64,000 nucleotides of DNA from Streptomyces sp. NBC_01478 (GTDB lineage Bacteria; Actinomycetota; Actinomycetes; Streptomycetales; Streptomycetaceae): positions 7,483,501 through 7,547,500 of the forward strand of contig NZ_CP109444.1 in the NCBI RefSeq assembly GCF_036227225.1, read 5' to 3'. Position 1 is the stretch's first letter; each line of letters starts with the position of its first letter. The position numbers and the translations under genes were made by a program. Positions 9,185 through 19,134 of the stretch are shown in pieces. The notes beneath the pieces are model-generated. The model worked only from the letters and a program-made list of their open reading frames with translations. It had not been told where the DNA came from and did no database searches.

Positions 9185-10819
9185 ATGCGTGGAGCCACGC
9201 ACGCCAAATGGGCCGCTTGCGCGGCGGCGGTAGCCCTCGCGGCGACCGCTTGCGGGGGCGGCGGAAGCAGCGACAGCGGCGGCGGTGACGGCAGCGCGGT
9301 GCTCAGCGCCTCCTGGGGCGACCCGCAGAACCCGCTGGAGCCGGCCAACACCAACGAGGTGCAGGGCGGCAAGGTCCTCGACATGGTCTTCCGCGGTCTG
9401 AAGCGGTACGACCCGAAGACCGGCAAGGCCGAGGACATGCTCGCCGACAAGATCGAGACCACGGACTCGCAGAACTTCACGGTCACCGTGAAGAGCGGCT
9501 GGAAGTTCAGCAACGGCGAGGCCGTCACCGCGAAGTCGTTCGTCGACGCGTGGAACTACGGCGCCAGCCTCAAGAACAACCAGAAGAACGCGTACTTCTT
9601 CGGGTACATCGAGGGCTACGACAAGGTCCACCCCGACAGCGGTTCACAGTCCGCGACCACGCTCACCGGGCTCAAGGTGACCGGCACCGACACCTTCACC
9701 ATCAAGCTCACCCAGAAGTTCTCCACCTTCCCGGACACCCTCGGCTACGCGGCCTACTCGCCGCTGCCGTCGACGTTCTTCTCCGACCACGCGGCCTGGC
9801 TGAAGAAGCCGGTCGGCAACGGGCCGTACACGATCTCGTCGTACACCAAGGGCTCGCAGATGAAGCTCGTGAAGTGGGACGGGTACACCGGGACGGACAA
9901 GGCGCAGAACGGTGGCGTGACCCTCAAGGTCTACACCGACAACAACACCGCCTACACCGACCTGATGGCCGGCAACCTCGACCTCGTCGACGACATCCCC
10001 GCCTCGCAGCTCAAGAACGTCAAGAGCGACCTCGGGGACCGGTACATCAACACGCCCGCCGGCATCATCCAGACCCTCGCGTTCCCGTACTACGACAAGA
10101 ACTGGAACAAGAGCGGCTCGGAGAAGGTCCGTCAGGGCCTGTCGATGGCGATCAACCGGGACCAGATCACCACCACGATCTTCCAGAAGACCCGCACCCC
10201 GGCCACCGACTGGACCTCCCCGGTGCTCGGCACCGAGGGCGGCTTCCAGGACGGGCTGTGCGGCGACTCCTGCACGTACAACCCGACCGAGGCGAAGAAG
10301 CTGGTCGAGGAGGGCGGCGGGCTGCCCGGCGGCCAGGTCAAGATCACGTACAACGCGGACACGGGCTCGCACAAGGAGTGGGTGGACGCCGTGTGCAACT
10401 CCATCAACAACGCGCTCGGCAACGACAAGGCGTGCGTCGGGAACCCGGTCGGCACCTTCGCGGACTTCCGCAACCAGATCGGCCAGCACAAGATGACCGG
10501 GCCGTTCCGGGCGGGATGGCAGATGGACTACCCGCTCATCCAGAACTTCCTCCAGCCGCTGTACTACACCAACGCCTCCTCCAACGACGGCCAGTGGTCC
10601 AACAAGGACTTCGACAAGCTCGTGGACCAGGCCAACGCGGAGACGGACACGAGCAAGGCGATCAAGCTCTTCCAGCAGGCCGAGGGCGTCGTACGGGACA
10701 ACATGGCCGCCATCCCGCTCTGGTACCAGAACGGCAGCGCGGGCTATTCGGAGCGGCTCTCCAACGTGGCGCTCAACCCGTTCAGCGTCCCCGTGTACAA
10801 CGAGATCAAGGCCGGCTGA
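9185..10819 (+). CDS. Peptide-binding lipoprotein (SBP_bac_5)
   Basis: Captures peptides outside the membrane for the importer encoded downstream. Product 544 residues. ATG 9185 has a clear TGAGGAGG ribosome site. The N-terminus is a lipoprotein signal with the lipidated Cys at residue 23 (ATAC followed by GGGGS), then a flexible Gly/Ser linker. SBP_bac_5 features include NNTAYTDLMAGNLDLVDDIP and a middle region with paired Cys (GLCGDSCTY). Six bases separate it from the permease gene. The operon order binding protein, DppB, DppC, DppD, DppF and the position before mshB match S. coelicolor SCO5117-SCO5121, a locus recalled from knowledge rather than searched. Confidence 0.92.
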   Translation: MRGATHAKWAACAAAVALAATACGGGGSSDSGGGDGSAVLSASWGDPQNPLEPANTNEVQGGKVLDMVFRGLKRYDPKTGKAEDMLADKIETTDSQNFTVTVKSGWKFSNGEAVTAKSFVDAWNYGASLKNNQKNAYFFGYIEGYDKVHPDSGSQSATTLTGLKVTGTDTFTIKLTQKFSTFPDTLGYAAYSPLPSTFFSDHAAWLKKPVGNGPYTISSYTKGSQMKLVKWDGYTGTDKAQNGGVTLKVYTDNNTAYTDLMAGNLDLVDDIPASQLKNVKSDLGDRYINTPAGIIQTLAFPYYDKNWNKSGSEKVRQGLSMAINRDQITTTIFQKTRTPATDWTSPVLGTEGGFQDGLCGDSCTYNPTEAKKLVEEGGGLPGGQVKITYNADTGSHKEWVDAVCNSINNALGNDKACVGNPVGTFADFRNQIGQHKMTGPFRAGWQMDYPLIQNFLQPLYYTNASSNDGQWSNKDFDKLVDQANAETDTSKAIKLFQQAEGVVRDNMAAIPLWYQNGSAGYSERLSNVALNPFSVPVYNEIKAG

Positions 10820-10825
10820 GCCCGC

Positions 10826-11749
10826 ATGGGACGGTACGTCGTCCGGCGTCTGCTGCAGATGATCCCGGTCTTCATCGGCGCCACACTGTTGATCTTCCTG
10901 ATGGTGAACGTGATGGGCGACCCCGTCGCGGGCCTGTGCGGCGAGCGGCAGTGCGACCCGGCGACGGCCGCCCAGCTCAAGCGGGAGTTCGGCCTCGACA
11001 AGCCCGTGTGGCAGCAGTACCTGACCTACATGGGGAACGTCTTCACCGGTGACTTCGGGACGGCGTTCAACGGCCAGAAGGTCACCGAGCTGATGGCGAC
11101 CGCGTTCCCCGTCACCATCCGGCTCACCATCGTCGCGATCGTCTTCGAGGTCGTCATCGGCATCACGCTCGGGGTGCTCACCGGCCTCAAGCGCGGCCGG
11201 CCCGTCGACACCACGGTGCTCCTGCTCACGCTCGTGGTGATCTCCGTCCCCACCTTCGTCACCGGTCTGCTGCTGCAACTGCTGCTCGGCGTCGAATGGG
11301 GCTGGATCAAACCGTCCGTCTCCCCGGAGGCGACGTTCAGCGAACTGATCGTCCCCGGGCTGGTGCTGGCCTCGGTCTCCCTCGCGTACGTGACCCGGCT
11401 GACCCGGACGTCCATCGCGGAGAACAGGCGCTCCGACTACGTCCGTACGGCCGTCGCGAAGGGTCTCCCGAGACACCGGGTGATCATCCGCCACCTGCTG
11501 CGCAACTCCCTCATCCCCGTGGTCACCTTCATCGGCACGGACATCGGCGCCCTGATGGGCGGCGCGATCGTCACCGAGCGGATCTTCAACATCCACGGGG
11601 TCGGCTACCAGCTCTACCAGGGCATCGTGCGCCAGAACACCCAGACGGTGGTCGGCTTCGTGACGGTCCTGGTCCTGGTGTTCCTGATCGCCAACCTCCT
11701 CGTCGACCTCCTGTACGCCGTACTCGACCCGAGGATCCGCTATGCCTGA
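10826..11749 (+). CDS. Oligopeptide ABC transporter permease (DppB type)
   Basis: 307-residue membrane subunit. It starts MGRYVVRRLLQMIPVFIGAT, the standard opening of DppB proteins, and carries the FGLDKPVWQQY stretch. An inserted pair of Cys (LCGERQC, about residues 32-38) lies on the outer side after helix 1 and may form a disulfide. The EAA loop is RTAVAKGLPRHRVIIRHLLR. The stop overlaps the next start by 8 bases. It is co-transcribed with the binding protein and the other transporter genes. Confidence 0.9.
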   Translation: MGRYVVRRLLQMIPVFIGATLLIFLMVNVMGDPVAGLCGERQCDPATAAQLKREFGLDKPVWQQYLTYMGNVFTGDFGTAFNGQKVTELMATAFPVTIRLTIVAIVFEVVIGITLGVLTGLKRGRPVDTTVLLLTLVVISVPTFVTGLLLQLLLGVEWGWIKPSVSPEATFSELIVPGLVLASVSLAYVTRLTRTSIAENRRSDYVRTAVAKGLPRHRVIIRHLLRNSLIPVVTFIGTDIGALMGGAIVTERIFNIHGVGYQLYQGIVRQNTQTVVGFVTVLVLVFLIANLLVDLLYAVLDPRIRYA

Positions 11750-12722
11750 GCAGCCGTTCGAACCGGAACGCGCCATCGCCGGGACCGGCATGGGCGGCGC
11801 CATGGACCTCGCCGCGAGCGAGGCGGAGACGCTGGAGAAGACACCGGGGGGACCGGAGGGCACCGGCCCGCAGGAGCGGCCCCGCAGCCTCTGGTCCGAC
11901 GCCTGGCGGGACCTGCGCCGCAACCCCGTCTTCATCATCTCGGCGCTGGTCATCCTCTTCCTGGTGGTCATCTCCCTCTGGCCGTCCCTGATCGCCTCGG
12001 GCAACCCCCTCAAGTGCGACCTCGCCAAGGCGCAGGAGGGCTCCCAGCCGGGCCATCCCTTCGGCTACGACGGCCAGGGGTGCGACGTCTACACGCGCAC
12101 GGTCTACGGCACCCGTACGTCGGTGACGGTCGGCGTCCTCGCCACGCTGGGGGTCGCGATCTTCGGCTCGGTGCTGGGCGGACTGGCCGGCTTCTTCGGC
12201 GGGGTCTGGGACTCGATCCTGTCCCGCCTCACCGACATCTTCTTCGCGATCCCGGTGGTCCTGGGCGGCCTGGTCCTCCTGTCCGTGGTGACCAGCAACA
12301 CGGTCTGGCCGGTCATCGGCTTCATGGTCCTGCTCGGCTGGCCGCAGATCTCCCGCATCGCCCGCGGCTCGGTCATCACCGCCAAACAGAACGACTACGT
12401 CCAGGCCGCGCGAGCCCTCGGCGCCTCCAACTCCCGCCTCCTGCTACGCCACATCACCCCGAACGCGGTCGCCCCGGTGATCGTCGTCGCCACGATCGCC
12501 CTCGGCACGTACATCTCCCTGGAGGCGACCCTGTCCTACCTCGGCGTGGGCCTGAAGCCCCCCACGGTGAGCTGGGGCATCGACATCTCCGCGGCCTCCC
12601 AGTACATCCGCAACGCCCCCCACATGCTCCTCTGGCCGGCCGGAGCCCTGGCGATCACCGTCCTGGCGTTCATCATGCTCGGCGACGCGGTCCGCGACGC
12701 CCTCGATCCGAAGTTGAGGTGA
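11742..12722 (+). CDS. Oligopeptide ABC transporter permease (DppC type)
   Basis: 326 residues. An N-terminal cytoplasmic extension of about 60 residues, acidic and Gly-rich, precedes the first helix (VFIISALVILFLVVISLW). An extracytoplasmic Cys pair flanks the first loop (KCDLAKAQEG and GQGCDVY). The EAA loop QAARALGASNSRLLLRHITP is nearly the same as that of the permease at 1-702, supporting paralogy. It ends LGDAVRDALDPKLR-stop. This 3' end is the apparent source of the decayed copies that follow at 12723-13520; its partner ATPase, normally adjacent, is displaced by about 800 bases. Confidence 0.9.
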   Translation: MPEQPFEPERAIAGTGMGGAMDLAASEAETLEKTPGGPEGTGPQERPRSLWSDAWRDLRRNPVFIISALVILFLVVISLWPSLIASGNPLKCDLAKAQEGSQPGHPFGYDGQGCDVYTRTVYGTRTSVTVGVLATLGVAIFGSVLGGLAGFFGGVWDSILSRLTDIFFAIPVVLGGLVLLSVVTSNTVWPVIGFMVLLGWPQISRIARGSVITAKQNDYVQAARALGASNSRLLLRHITPNAVAPVIVVATIALGTYISLEATLSYLGVGLKPPTVSWGIDISAASQYIRNAPHMLLWPAGALAITVLAFIMLGDAVRDALDPKLR

Positions 12723-13520
12723 CGGCGCCGTGGTGCTGCAAGTGCGGTGTGTGGGAGGGGAGTTGCGGGGTGGAACGACCGCCCGGCGGGTCCGGCACCG
12801 GCCGCGTGGCGGGCCGGCGGTCACGGTGCCGCTGTCCCTCGTGCGCGGCGGGTCCGGGGGCGCGGGAATGCCTTCGCGCAGGCCCGGCGATCGGCGATCG
12901 GGACACGCACACCCTTCCTGCTCGGCGGCGCGGAGTCGAGGTGACGGCGTGACAGCGCCGGCGTCGGGCGGTCCGGTCCCGGGGTTCCGGGTCCCTGCCG
13001 GGGCGCGAGCGGTGGACGCGGGTGCGCTGCCCGTCCGGTGTGCGTCGGTCGTGGTGACGGGATGCGGCGTCGGCGTTCTTCCAGTTCGGTGGCGCGGTGT
13101 GTGGCGCCCTCGATCCGGAGTTGAAGGTGACGGCGTGTTGGCGCCGGAGCTGGGTGGTCCGGGGTTGCGGGCCCTCGCCGGGGAGCGGGTGCGGGCCGTC
13201 GGCGGTGCGGTGGACGCGGGTGCGTCGTCCGTCCGGTGTGCGTCGGTCGTGGTGACGGGATGCGGCGTCGGCGTTCTTCCAGTTCGGTGGCGCGGTGTGC
13301 GGCGCCCTCGATCCGGAGTTGAAGGTGACGGCGTGTTGGCGCCGGAGCTGGGTGGTCCGGGGTTGCGGGCCCTCGCCGGGGAGCGGGTGCGAGCCGTCGG
13401 CGGTGCGGTGGACGCGGGTGCGTCGTCCGTCCGGTGCTTCGCGGCCGCGCCGGCGATCTCCGGGTCCGCGTTCTTCCTGCTCGGCGACGCCCCGCGCGGC
13501 GCTCTTGATCCGAAGGTGAG
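12723..13520 (+). repeat. Tandem array of decayed permease/ATPase junction copies
   Basis: No credible gene in these 798 bases. The core is two adjacent 198-base units, 13031-13228 and 13229-13426, differing at only two positions by my reading (T/C in the GTGTGYGGCG part and G/A in the GTGCGRGCCG part). Partial, more diverged units flank them. Each unit contains a stretch resembling the end of the upstream permease gene (CTCGATCCG then GGTGACGG); four such tail-like segments lie at about 12911, 13073, 13271 and 13468, the last three spaced 197-198 bases. Just after the permease stop, GTGGTGCTGCAAGTGCGG (12730) resembles the true ATPase start ATGCTGCTCGAAGTGCGG (13533). The simplest reading is that the permease-end/ATPase-start junction was duplicated repeatedly and then decayed. 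Frames stay open on both strands because GC is high and 198 is a multiple of 3. Confidence 0.85.
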
Positions 13521-14507
13521 GTGACCGGCGTCATGCTGCTCGAAGTGCGGGATCTGCAGGTGGAGTTCAGGACCAGGGACGGGGTCGCCAAGGCCGTCAA
13601 CGGGGTCAACTACAGCGTGGACGAGGGCGAGACCCTCGCCGTGCTGGGGGAGTCCGGGTCGGGGAAGTCCGTGACCGCGCAGGCGGTGATGGGGATCCTC
13701 GATGTGCCGCCGGGGAAGATCACCGGCGGGGAGATTCTCTTCCGGGGCAAGGATCTGCTGAAGTTCAAGGAAGAGGAGCGGCGGAAGGTCCGCGGCGCCG
13801 AGATGGCGATGATCTTCCAGGACGCGCTGTCCTCGCTCAACCCCGTGCTCTCCGTGGGCGACCAGCTCGGCGAGATGTTCATCGTGCACAAGGGGATGTC
13901 GAGGAAGGACGCGCGGGCCAAGGCGATCGAGCTGATGGAGCGGGTGCGGATCCCGGCCGCCAAGGAACGCGTCCGCGACTACCCGCACCAGTTCTCCGGC
14001 GGTATGCGCCAGCGCATCATGATCGCCATGGCGCTCGCCCTGGAGCCGGCGCTCATCATCGCCGACGAACCGACCACCGCCCTCGACGTCACTGTCCAGG
14101 CCCAAGTCATGGATCTGCTCGCGGAGTTGCAGCGCGAGCTCAACATGGGGCTCATCCTCATCACCCACGATCTCGGAGTGGTCGCCGACGTCGCCGACAA
14201 GATCGCCGTGATGTACGCCGGCCGGATCGTCGAGTCGGCCCCGGTCCACGACATCTACAAGGCGCCCGCCCACCCGTACACGCGCGGCCTGTTGGACTCC
14301 ATCCCGCGTCTGGACCAGAAGGGCCAGGAGCTCTACGCCATCAAGGGCCTGCCGCCGAACCTCATGCACATCCCGCCGGGCTGCGCCTTCAACCCCCGCT
14401 GCCCGATGGCCCAGGACGTGTGCCGGACCGATGAACCCGAACTGTACGAGGTTGATCAACACCGGGGCAGCGCCTGCCACTTCTGGAGGGAGTGCCTCAA
14501 TGGTTGA
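13521..14507 (+). CDS. Oligopeptide ABC transporter ATPase (DppD/OppD type)
   Basis: 328 residues from GTG 13521, which overlaps the TGA of the last decayed permease tail as GTGA. ATG 13533 ([12 protein letters not shown]) is an equally good alternative, giving 324 residues with GAAGGTGAGG upstream. Walker [35 protein letters not shown] and THDLG are intact. The C-terminal Cys-containing domain is [15 protein letters not shown] then GSAC. It is very close to the ATPase at 714 and overlaps the next gene by 8 bases. Despite the odd array upstream, the gene itself looks fully functional. Confidence 0.9.
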   Translation: MTGVMLLEVRDLQVEFRTRDGVAKAVNGVNYSVDEGETLAVLGESGSGKSVTAQAVMGILDVPPGKITGGEILFRGKDLLKFKEEERRKVRGAEMAMIFQDALSSLNPVLSVGDQLGEMFIVHKGMSRKDARAKAIELMERVRIPAAKERVRDYPHQFSGGMRQRIMIAMALALEPALIIADEPTTALDVTVQAQVMDLLAELQRELNMGLILITHDLGVVADVADKIAVMYAGRIVESAPVHDIYKAPAHPYTRGLLDSIPRLDQKGQELYAIKGLPPNLMHIPPGCAFNPRCPMAQDVCRTDEPELYEVDQHRGSACHFWRECLNG

Positions 14508-15585
14508 GCCGATCCTGGAGGTGACCGGGCTCGTCAAGCACTACCCGTTGACCCAGGGCATCCTCTTCAAGAAGCAGGTCGGTGCCGTCAAGGCCGTCGA
14601 CGGTGTGGACTTCACGCTCGCCAAAGGGGAGACCCTCGGCATTGTCGGGGAGTCCGGCTGCGGCAAGTCGACCGTCGCCAAGATGCTGGTCAACCTCGAG
14701 CGGCCGACAGAGGGCTCGATCAAGTTCAAGGGCGAGGACATCAGCAAGATGTCCGGCCGCGCCCTGAAGGCCGCCCGCCGCAACATCCAGATGGTGTTCC
14801 AGGACCCGTACACCTCCCTCAACCCCCGTATGACGGTGGGCGACATCATCGGGGAGCCGTACGAGATCCATCCCGAGGTGGCGCCAAAGGGCGACCGGCG
14901 CAAACGAGTTCAGGATCTGCTGGACGTGGTCGGGCTCAACCCCGAGTACATCAACCGGTATCCGCACCAGTTCTCCGGCGGCCAGCGCCAACGCATCGGC
15001 ATCGCACGGGGGTTGGCCCTGCGCCCCGAGGTCATCGTCGCCGACGAACCCGTCTCCGCGCTCGACGTCTCCGTACAGGCCCAGGTCATCAACCTCCTCG
15101 ACCGGCTCCAGGACGAGTTCGACCTCTCCTACATCTTCATCGCGCACGACCTGTCGATCGTCCGGCACATCTCGGACCGGGTCGGCGTCATGTACCTCGG
15201 CCGGATCGTGGAGATCGGCAGGGACGAGGAGATCTACGACCACCCGACGCACCCGTACACCCAGGCGCTGCTCTCCGCCGTACCCGTGCCCGACCCGGAC
15301 GCGCGTGAGCACCGGGAGCGGATCATCCTGTCGGGTGACGTGCCGTCGCCGACGAACGTCCCGTCCGGCTGCCGCTTCCGCACCCGCTGCTGGAAGGCGC
15401 AGGAGCGCTGCTCGCTGGAGGTGCCGCTGCTCGCCGTACCGGCCGAGTTCCGCCTCGTGAGCGGCCCCGCGGCGCACGACTCGGCCTGTCACTTCGCCGA
15501 GGAGAAGACGGTCGTACCCCAGGAAGAAACCCTCGGCGAAACCCCCGCGGCGACCCCGGACGATCTTGCGGATGGGGCGGAATAA
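14500..15585 (+). CDS. Oligopeptide ABC transporter ATPase (DppF/OppF type)
   Basis: 361 residues from ATG 14500 ([17 protein letters not shown]), with TGGAGGGAG as ribosome site inside the end of the upstream gene. Walker [39 protein letters not shown] and AHDLSIVRH are present, with the C-terminal domain GCRFRTRC...SACHF and an acidic, Thr/Pro-rich tail. It is near-identical in the core to the protein at 1759 but lacks that protein's acidic N-terminal extension. Last gene of the operon; the hairpin at 15693-15728 follows. Confidence 0.9.
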   Translation: MVEPILEVTGLVKHYPLTQGILFKKQVGAVKAVDGVDFTLAKGETLGIVGESGCGKSTVAKMLVNLERPTEGSIKFKGEDISKMSGRALKAARRNIQMVFQDPYTSLNPRMTVGDIIGEPYEIHPEVAPKGDRRKRVQDLLDVVGLNPEYINRYPHQFSGGQRQRIGIARGLALRPEVIVADEPVSALDVSVQAQVINLLDRLQDEFDLSYIFIAHDLSIVRHISDRVGVMYLGRIVEIGRDEEIYDHPTHPYTQALLSAVPVPDPDAREHRERIILSGDVPSPTNVPSGCRFRTRCWKAQERCSLEVPLLAVPAEFRLVSGPAAHDSACHFAEEKTVVPQEETLGETPAATPDDLADGAE

Positions 15586-15692
15586 CACCACAAACAGGCA
15601 TCAACCGCGTTAACACGGAGGCAACTCGGCCGACCCGATCTCGATATACGGACGCGTCAACCTGAACAACGTACGGCCGTGCGGGTGCCGTA

Positions 15693-15728
15693 AACGGACC
15701 GGGGCGCGCCATGTCGCCCCGGTCCGTT
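15693..15728. terminator. Bidirectional terminator hairpin
   Basis: A 14-base perfect stem (AACGGACCGGGGCG with its complement) around an eight-base loop, between the + strand ATPase ending at 15585 and the - strand peptidase ending at 15736. Its position suits termination in both directions. Confidence 0.8.
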
Positions 15729-15735
15729 GCCGTAC

Positions 15736-17853
15736 CTAGACGAGCCCCAACGCCCGCTTCAGGAAGTCCACTTGAAGCAGCAGCAGATTCTCCGCGACCT
15801 GCTCCTGCGGGGTCATGTGGGTCACCCCGGACAGCGGCAGCACCTCGTGCGGCCGGCCGGCGGCCAGCAGTGCGGAGGACAGCCGCAGGGAGTGCGCGAC
15901 CACCACGTTGTCGTCGGCGAGACCGTGCACGACCATCAGCGGGCGCTGCGGGTCGGCGGGCGCGGACAGCCCGTCGTCCGTCACCAGACTGCTCTTCGCG
16001 TACGACTCCGGGTCCTTGGCCGGGTCGCCCAGGTACCGCTCCGTGTAGTGGGTGTCGTAGAGCCGCCAGTCGGTGACCGGGGCGCCCGCGATGCCCGCGT
16101 GGAAGACGTCCGGTCGGCGCAGCACGGCGAGCCCCGCGAGCCAACCCCCGTACGACCAGCCGCGGATGGCCACCCGGGAGAGGTCGAGCGGGTGGCTCTT
16201 CGCGAGGTCCTGGAGGGCGTCGACCTGGTCGTCAAGGGAGACCGTGAAGTCGCGGTGGACGGCCTTCTCCCACGCCGGTGAACGGCCCGGCGTGCCCCGC
16301 CCGTCGGCGACGAGCACCGCGAAACCCTGGTCCGCGAACCACTGCGAGGTGAGATGCGCGTTGTGCGCGGCGACCACGCGCGGGCCGTGCGGACCGCCGT
16401 AGGGGTCCATGAGGACGGGGAGCGGGGCGGTGCCGTCGTAGTCCCGTGGCATAAGCAGGGCGCACGGGACGCGCCGTGCGCCCCCCTCGGTGAACGTGAT
16501 GCGCGGGGACATACCGGGATCTTCGGCGTACGACGCGATGGTCACCGACTTCTTGCCCCCGCGCAGCACCTGCGCCTGCGTGCCCGGCCGGTCCGGCACC
16601 GCCGACAGCAGCACGGTCACGCCCCCGGCGCGCACCGCCGAGTGCACGCCGGCCTCGTGCGAGAGACGCTCCAGGCCGAGCTCGTTGACGCGATAGACGT
16701 GCACCTCGCCGGTCTCCGGAGCGGGCGCGGCCTCGCCCGCAGAGGCCGAGACCAGCACGCTGTCGTCCGATACGTCCAGCACCGCGCGGACGTGCAACTG
16801 CGGTCCTGTGAGCAGGCGTTCACCCACCGCGAGCACCCGCGCGCCGCCCTCGTCTGCGATCCGCACGAGCCGTCCCGAGGGGCTCCAGCACGGCACACCA
16901 GGGAAAAGATCAAGCCAAACTGGATCTTCGTCGGCATGCACCATCCGGGTCGCCCCGGTGTCCGGCTCCACCGCCAGGAACAACTGACTGCGCTGGTCCC
17001 GGGCCTGCACCAGCAACAGCGGCGCACCCGCCGCTGACCAGTGCACTCGCGCCAGATACGGGTACCGCGCCCGGTCCCAGACGACCTCCGTGCGCGTCCC
17101 GTCGAGACCGAACACATACAGCCGCACCTCCGCGTTCGCGGTGCCCGCCGCCGGGTACGCGACCCGCTGCGGCTCCCGCTCCGGATGGGCCGGGTCCGCG
17201 ATCCACCAGCGCTGTACGGCCGTGTCGTCCGCGCGGGCGACCAGCAGCCGGTCCGACTCCGGCGACCACCAGAAGCCGCGCGTCCGGCTCATCTCCTCCG
17301 CCGCGATGAACTCGGCCAATCCGTAGGTGACTTGCTCCGACTCCGGCTCGGCCAGCACCCGGTCACCGTCGCCCTCGGCGTCCACGACACGCAGGGCGCC
17401 GCCGGTGACGTAGGCGATGTGCCGTCCGTCGGGGGCGGGCCGGGGGTCGATCACCGGTCCCGGGACGCGGAGTTGACGTGTCGTGCCGGCCCGCAGCTCG
17501 GCCGTGAACAGTTGCCCTGACAAGGCGAAAGACGCCAACTCGGCCTCGCTGTCGGTGGCGTAGCCGACGATCCCCGCGCCGCCCTCGCGGCTGCGCTCGC
17601 GGCGCGCCCGCTCCTGCGCCGACAGGTGCTCCGCGGCGCCGCCCAACAGGGCGTGCGGGTCGGCCACCACGCGCTCGGTGCCGTCCGCCGGATCGAGGAC
17701 CCACAGCGCGTTCGCCCGGTCCGTGCCGGAGGCTGAGCGCAGGAACACGACCCGGGATCCGTCGGGCGACACGGTGAACGCGCGCGGCGCGCCGAGCGTG
17801 AATCGCTGGGTACGGGCGTGCCGTCGGGGGAAGGAGTCAGCCTCGGTCGTCAT
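15736..17853 (-). CDS. Prolyl oligopeptidase-family (S9, DPP IV-like) serine peptidase
   Basis: Cytoplasmic peptidase removing short N-terminal units from peptides; 705 residues from ATG 17853. The first about 450 residues form a beta-propeller-like region with repeated DG and strand motifs (FTVSPDGSRVVFLR). The C-terminal alpha/beta-hydrolase domain carries the nucleophile in GWSYGG, an Asp in VHGLADDN and the His in SGVTHMT. There is no export signal. Its location next to peptide importers suggests it degrades imported peptides (inference). TATGGT lies 6 bases before the ATG, so the mRNA may be leaderless. Convergent with the transporter operon across the shared terminator. Confidence 0.88.
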   Translation of the reverse strand: MTTEADSFPRRHARTQRFTLGAPRAFTVSPDGSRVVFLRSASGTDRANALWVLDPADGTERVVADPHALLGGAAEHLSAQERARRERSREGGAGIVGYATDSEAELASFALSGQLFTAELRAGTTRQLRVPGPVIDPRPAPDGRHIAYVTGGALRVVDAEGDGDRVLAEPESEQVTYGLAEFIAAEEMSRTRGFWWSPESDRLLVARADDTAVQRWWIADPAHPEREPQRVAYPAAGTANAEVRLYVFGLDGTRTEVVWDRARYPYLARVHWSAAGAPLLLVQARDQRSQLFLAVEPDTGATRMVHADEDPVWLDLFPGVPCWSPSGRLVRIADEGGARVLAVGERLLTGPQLHVRAVLDVSDDSVLVSASAGEAAPAPETGEVHVYRVNELGLERLSHEAGVHSAVRAGGVTVLLSAVPDRPGTQAQVLRGGKKSVTIASYAEDPGMSPRITFTEGGARRVPCALLMPRDYDGTAPLPVLMDPYGGPHGPRVVAAHNAHLTSQWFADQGFAVLVADGRGTPGRSPAWEKAVHRDFTVSLDDQVDALQDLAKSHPLDLSRVAIRGWSYGGWLAGLAVLRRPDVFHAGIAGAPVTDWRLYDTHYTERYLGDPAKDPESYAKSSLVTDDGLSAPADPQRPLMVVHGLADDNVVVAHSLRLSSALLAAGRPHEVLPLSGVTHMTPQEQVAENLLLLQVDFLKRALGLV

Positions 17854-17859
17854 ACCCCG

Positions 17860-17865
17860 ACCATA
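17860..17865 (-). promoter_or_regulatory. TANNNT box 6 bases before the S9 peptidase start
   Basis: TATGGT on the minus strand, then CGGGGT, then ATG at 17853. No ribosome site is evident, which fits a leaderless transcript. Confidence 0.5.
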
Positions 17866-18055
17866 TTGGCCATGCGCCCCCTTGTGCGGCTGTGCGCCGA
17901 GCGATGCGCGAGCGCGGATAGTTATGATCACTGGCGCTGGGTGGGTATGAACCTGCTGGCTGCTGTATGGATTTGCTGTAGGGATCCACCCCATGGATCC
18001 ATTGCCCCCATAGTCCGACCCCCCTAGTCCCTGGGATCATTGGAGGTGAGCCGCC

Positions 18056-18250
18056 GTGGCACTCTCGATTTCGGCGGTGGTGCTGCTGGCGATCGTCGTC
18101 TTCCTTCTGGTCAAGAAATCAGGGCTGAAGGGCGGACATGCGGTCGTCTGTGTCCTCCTGGGCTTCTATCTGGCCTCCTCGACCATCGCGCCCACGATCA
18201 GCGATCTCACGACCAACATCGCGAGCATGATCGGCAGCATCAAGTTCTGA
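18056..18250 (+). CDS. Small two-helix membrane protein
   Basis: 64 residues from GTG 18056, with a good GGAGGTGAG ribosome site 6 bases upstream. Two hydrophobic segments are separated by a short basic loop: ISAVVLLAIVVFLLV, then KKSGLKGG, then HAVVCVLLGFYLASST. I know no function. The strong ribosome site, its position just before mshB and a lack of frame problems make it a real gene. It could be a partner of a larger membrane complex. Confidence 0.72.
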   Translation: MALSISAVVLLAIVVFLLVKKSGLKGGHAVVCVLLGFYLASSTIAPTISDLTTNIASMIGSIKF

Positions 18251-18261
18251 CGGTCCGCCTT

Positions 18262-18267
18262 TAGGGT
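18262..18267 (+). promoter_or_regulatory. TANNNT box 6 bases before mshB
   Basis: TAGGGT, then GGGCAC, then ATG 18274. No -35 match to the consensus is visible; the spacing is that of a leaderless start. Confidence 0.5.
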
Positions 18268-18273
18268 GGGCAC

Positions 18274-19134
18274 ATGACGGAACTGCCCGCCCGTCGTCTG
18301 CTGCTGGTGCACGCGCACCCGGACGACGAGTCGATCAACAACGGCGCGACCATGGCCAAGTACGCGGCCGAGGGTGCCCACGTGACGCTTGTCACGTGCA
18401 CCCTCGGTGAGCGCGGCGAGGTCATCCCGCCCGCGCTGCGGCATCTGTCGGGCGCCGGGCTGGCCGAGGAGCGGGAGCGGGAGCTCGACGCCGCCATGAA
18501 GGCGCTCGGGGTCGAGGACTTCGGCTTCCTCGGGGGCCGTGGCCAGTACCAGGATTCCGGGATGATGGGTACCTCGGACAACGACAACCCGTACTGCTTC
18601 TGGCGGGCCGACGTCGACGAGGCCGCCGGGCATCTTGTCGAAGTGATCCGCGAGGTGCGCCCCCAGGTCCTGGTCACCTACGACCCCGACGGCGGCTACG
18701 GCCATCCCGACCACGTCCAGGCTCACCGTGTCGCCATGCGCGCCGCCGAGCTGGCCGCCGAGGCCGGGCACCCGATCGCCAAGGTCTACTGGAACCGCGT
18801 ACCCCGGACCGTCGTAGAGGACGGCTTCGCGCGGCTGCGTGACGCGCTGCCGGAGCTGCCCTTCGCCGCCACCGCCGCCGTGGACGACGTACCGGGAGTC
18901 GTCGACGACGGGCGGATCACCACCGTGATCGACGCCACCGCGTACGCCGCCGCCAAGACCGCGGCGATGAGCGCGCACGCCACGCAGATCGAAGTGGCCC
19001 CGGACCAGCCGTACTTCGCGCTCTCGAACGAGCTCGCGCAGCCCGTATTCACCACCGAGTACTACGAGTTGGTCCAGGGAGAACCCGGCGGTTCGGCCCC
19101 CGAGACCGACCTCTTCGAAGGGCTGGGCCTGTGA
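18274..19134 (+). CDS. mshB: N-acetyl-1-D-myo-inositol-2-amino-2-deoxy-alpha-D-glucopyranoside deacetylase (MshB)
   Basis: Second step of mycothiol biosynthesis: removes acetate from GlcNAc-inositol, leaving GlcN-inositol for ligation to cysteine. 286 residues, LmbE/PIG-L fold. The zinc site is visible as HAHPDDES (His15, Asp18) near the N-terminus and [12 protein letters not shown] in the middle. Mycothiol is the main thiol of actinobacteria, so the gene confirms the lineage. It ends TGATGA, sharing bases with the next gene. Recognition is firm; S. coelicolor has mshB at the same place after a peptide-transport operon. Confidence 0.93.
   Translation: MTELPARRLLLVHAHPDDESINNGATMAKYAAEGAHVTLVTCTLGERGEVIPPALRHLSGAGLAEERERELDAAMKALGVEDFGFLGGRGQYQDSGMMGTSDNDNPYCFWRADVDEAAGHLVEVIREVRPQVLVTYDPDGGYGHPDHVQAHRVAMRAAELAAEAGHPIAKVYWNRVPRTVVEDGFARLRDALPELPFAATAAVDDVPGVVDDGRITTVIDATAYAAAKTAAMSAHATQIEVAPDQPYFALSNELAQPVFTTEYYELVQGEPGGSAPETDLFEGLGL

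Noticed and set aside
13031..13426. The 198-base repeats as a CRISPR or integron-like array
   Set aside because: Units are far too long, there are no unique spacers of regular size, and the units derive from the adjacent genes.
12730..13524. A 264-codon open frame across the junction-repeat array
   Set aside because: It consists of two in-frame 66-residue copies plus decayed permease tail and ATPase-start sequence. Both strands are open here because of high GC and a repeat length divisible by 3. There is no ribosome site of note and no protein-like composition.
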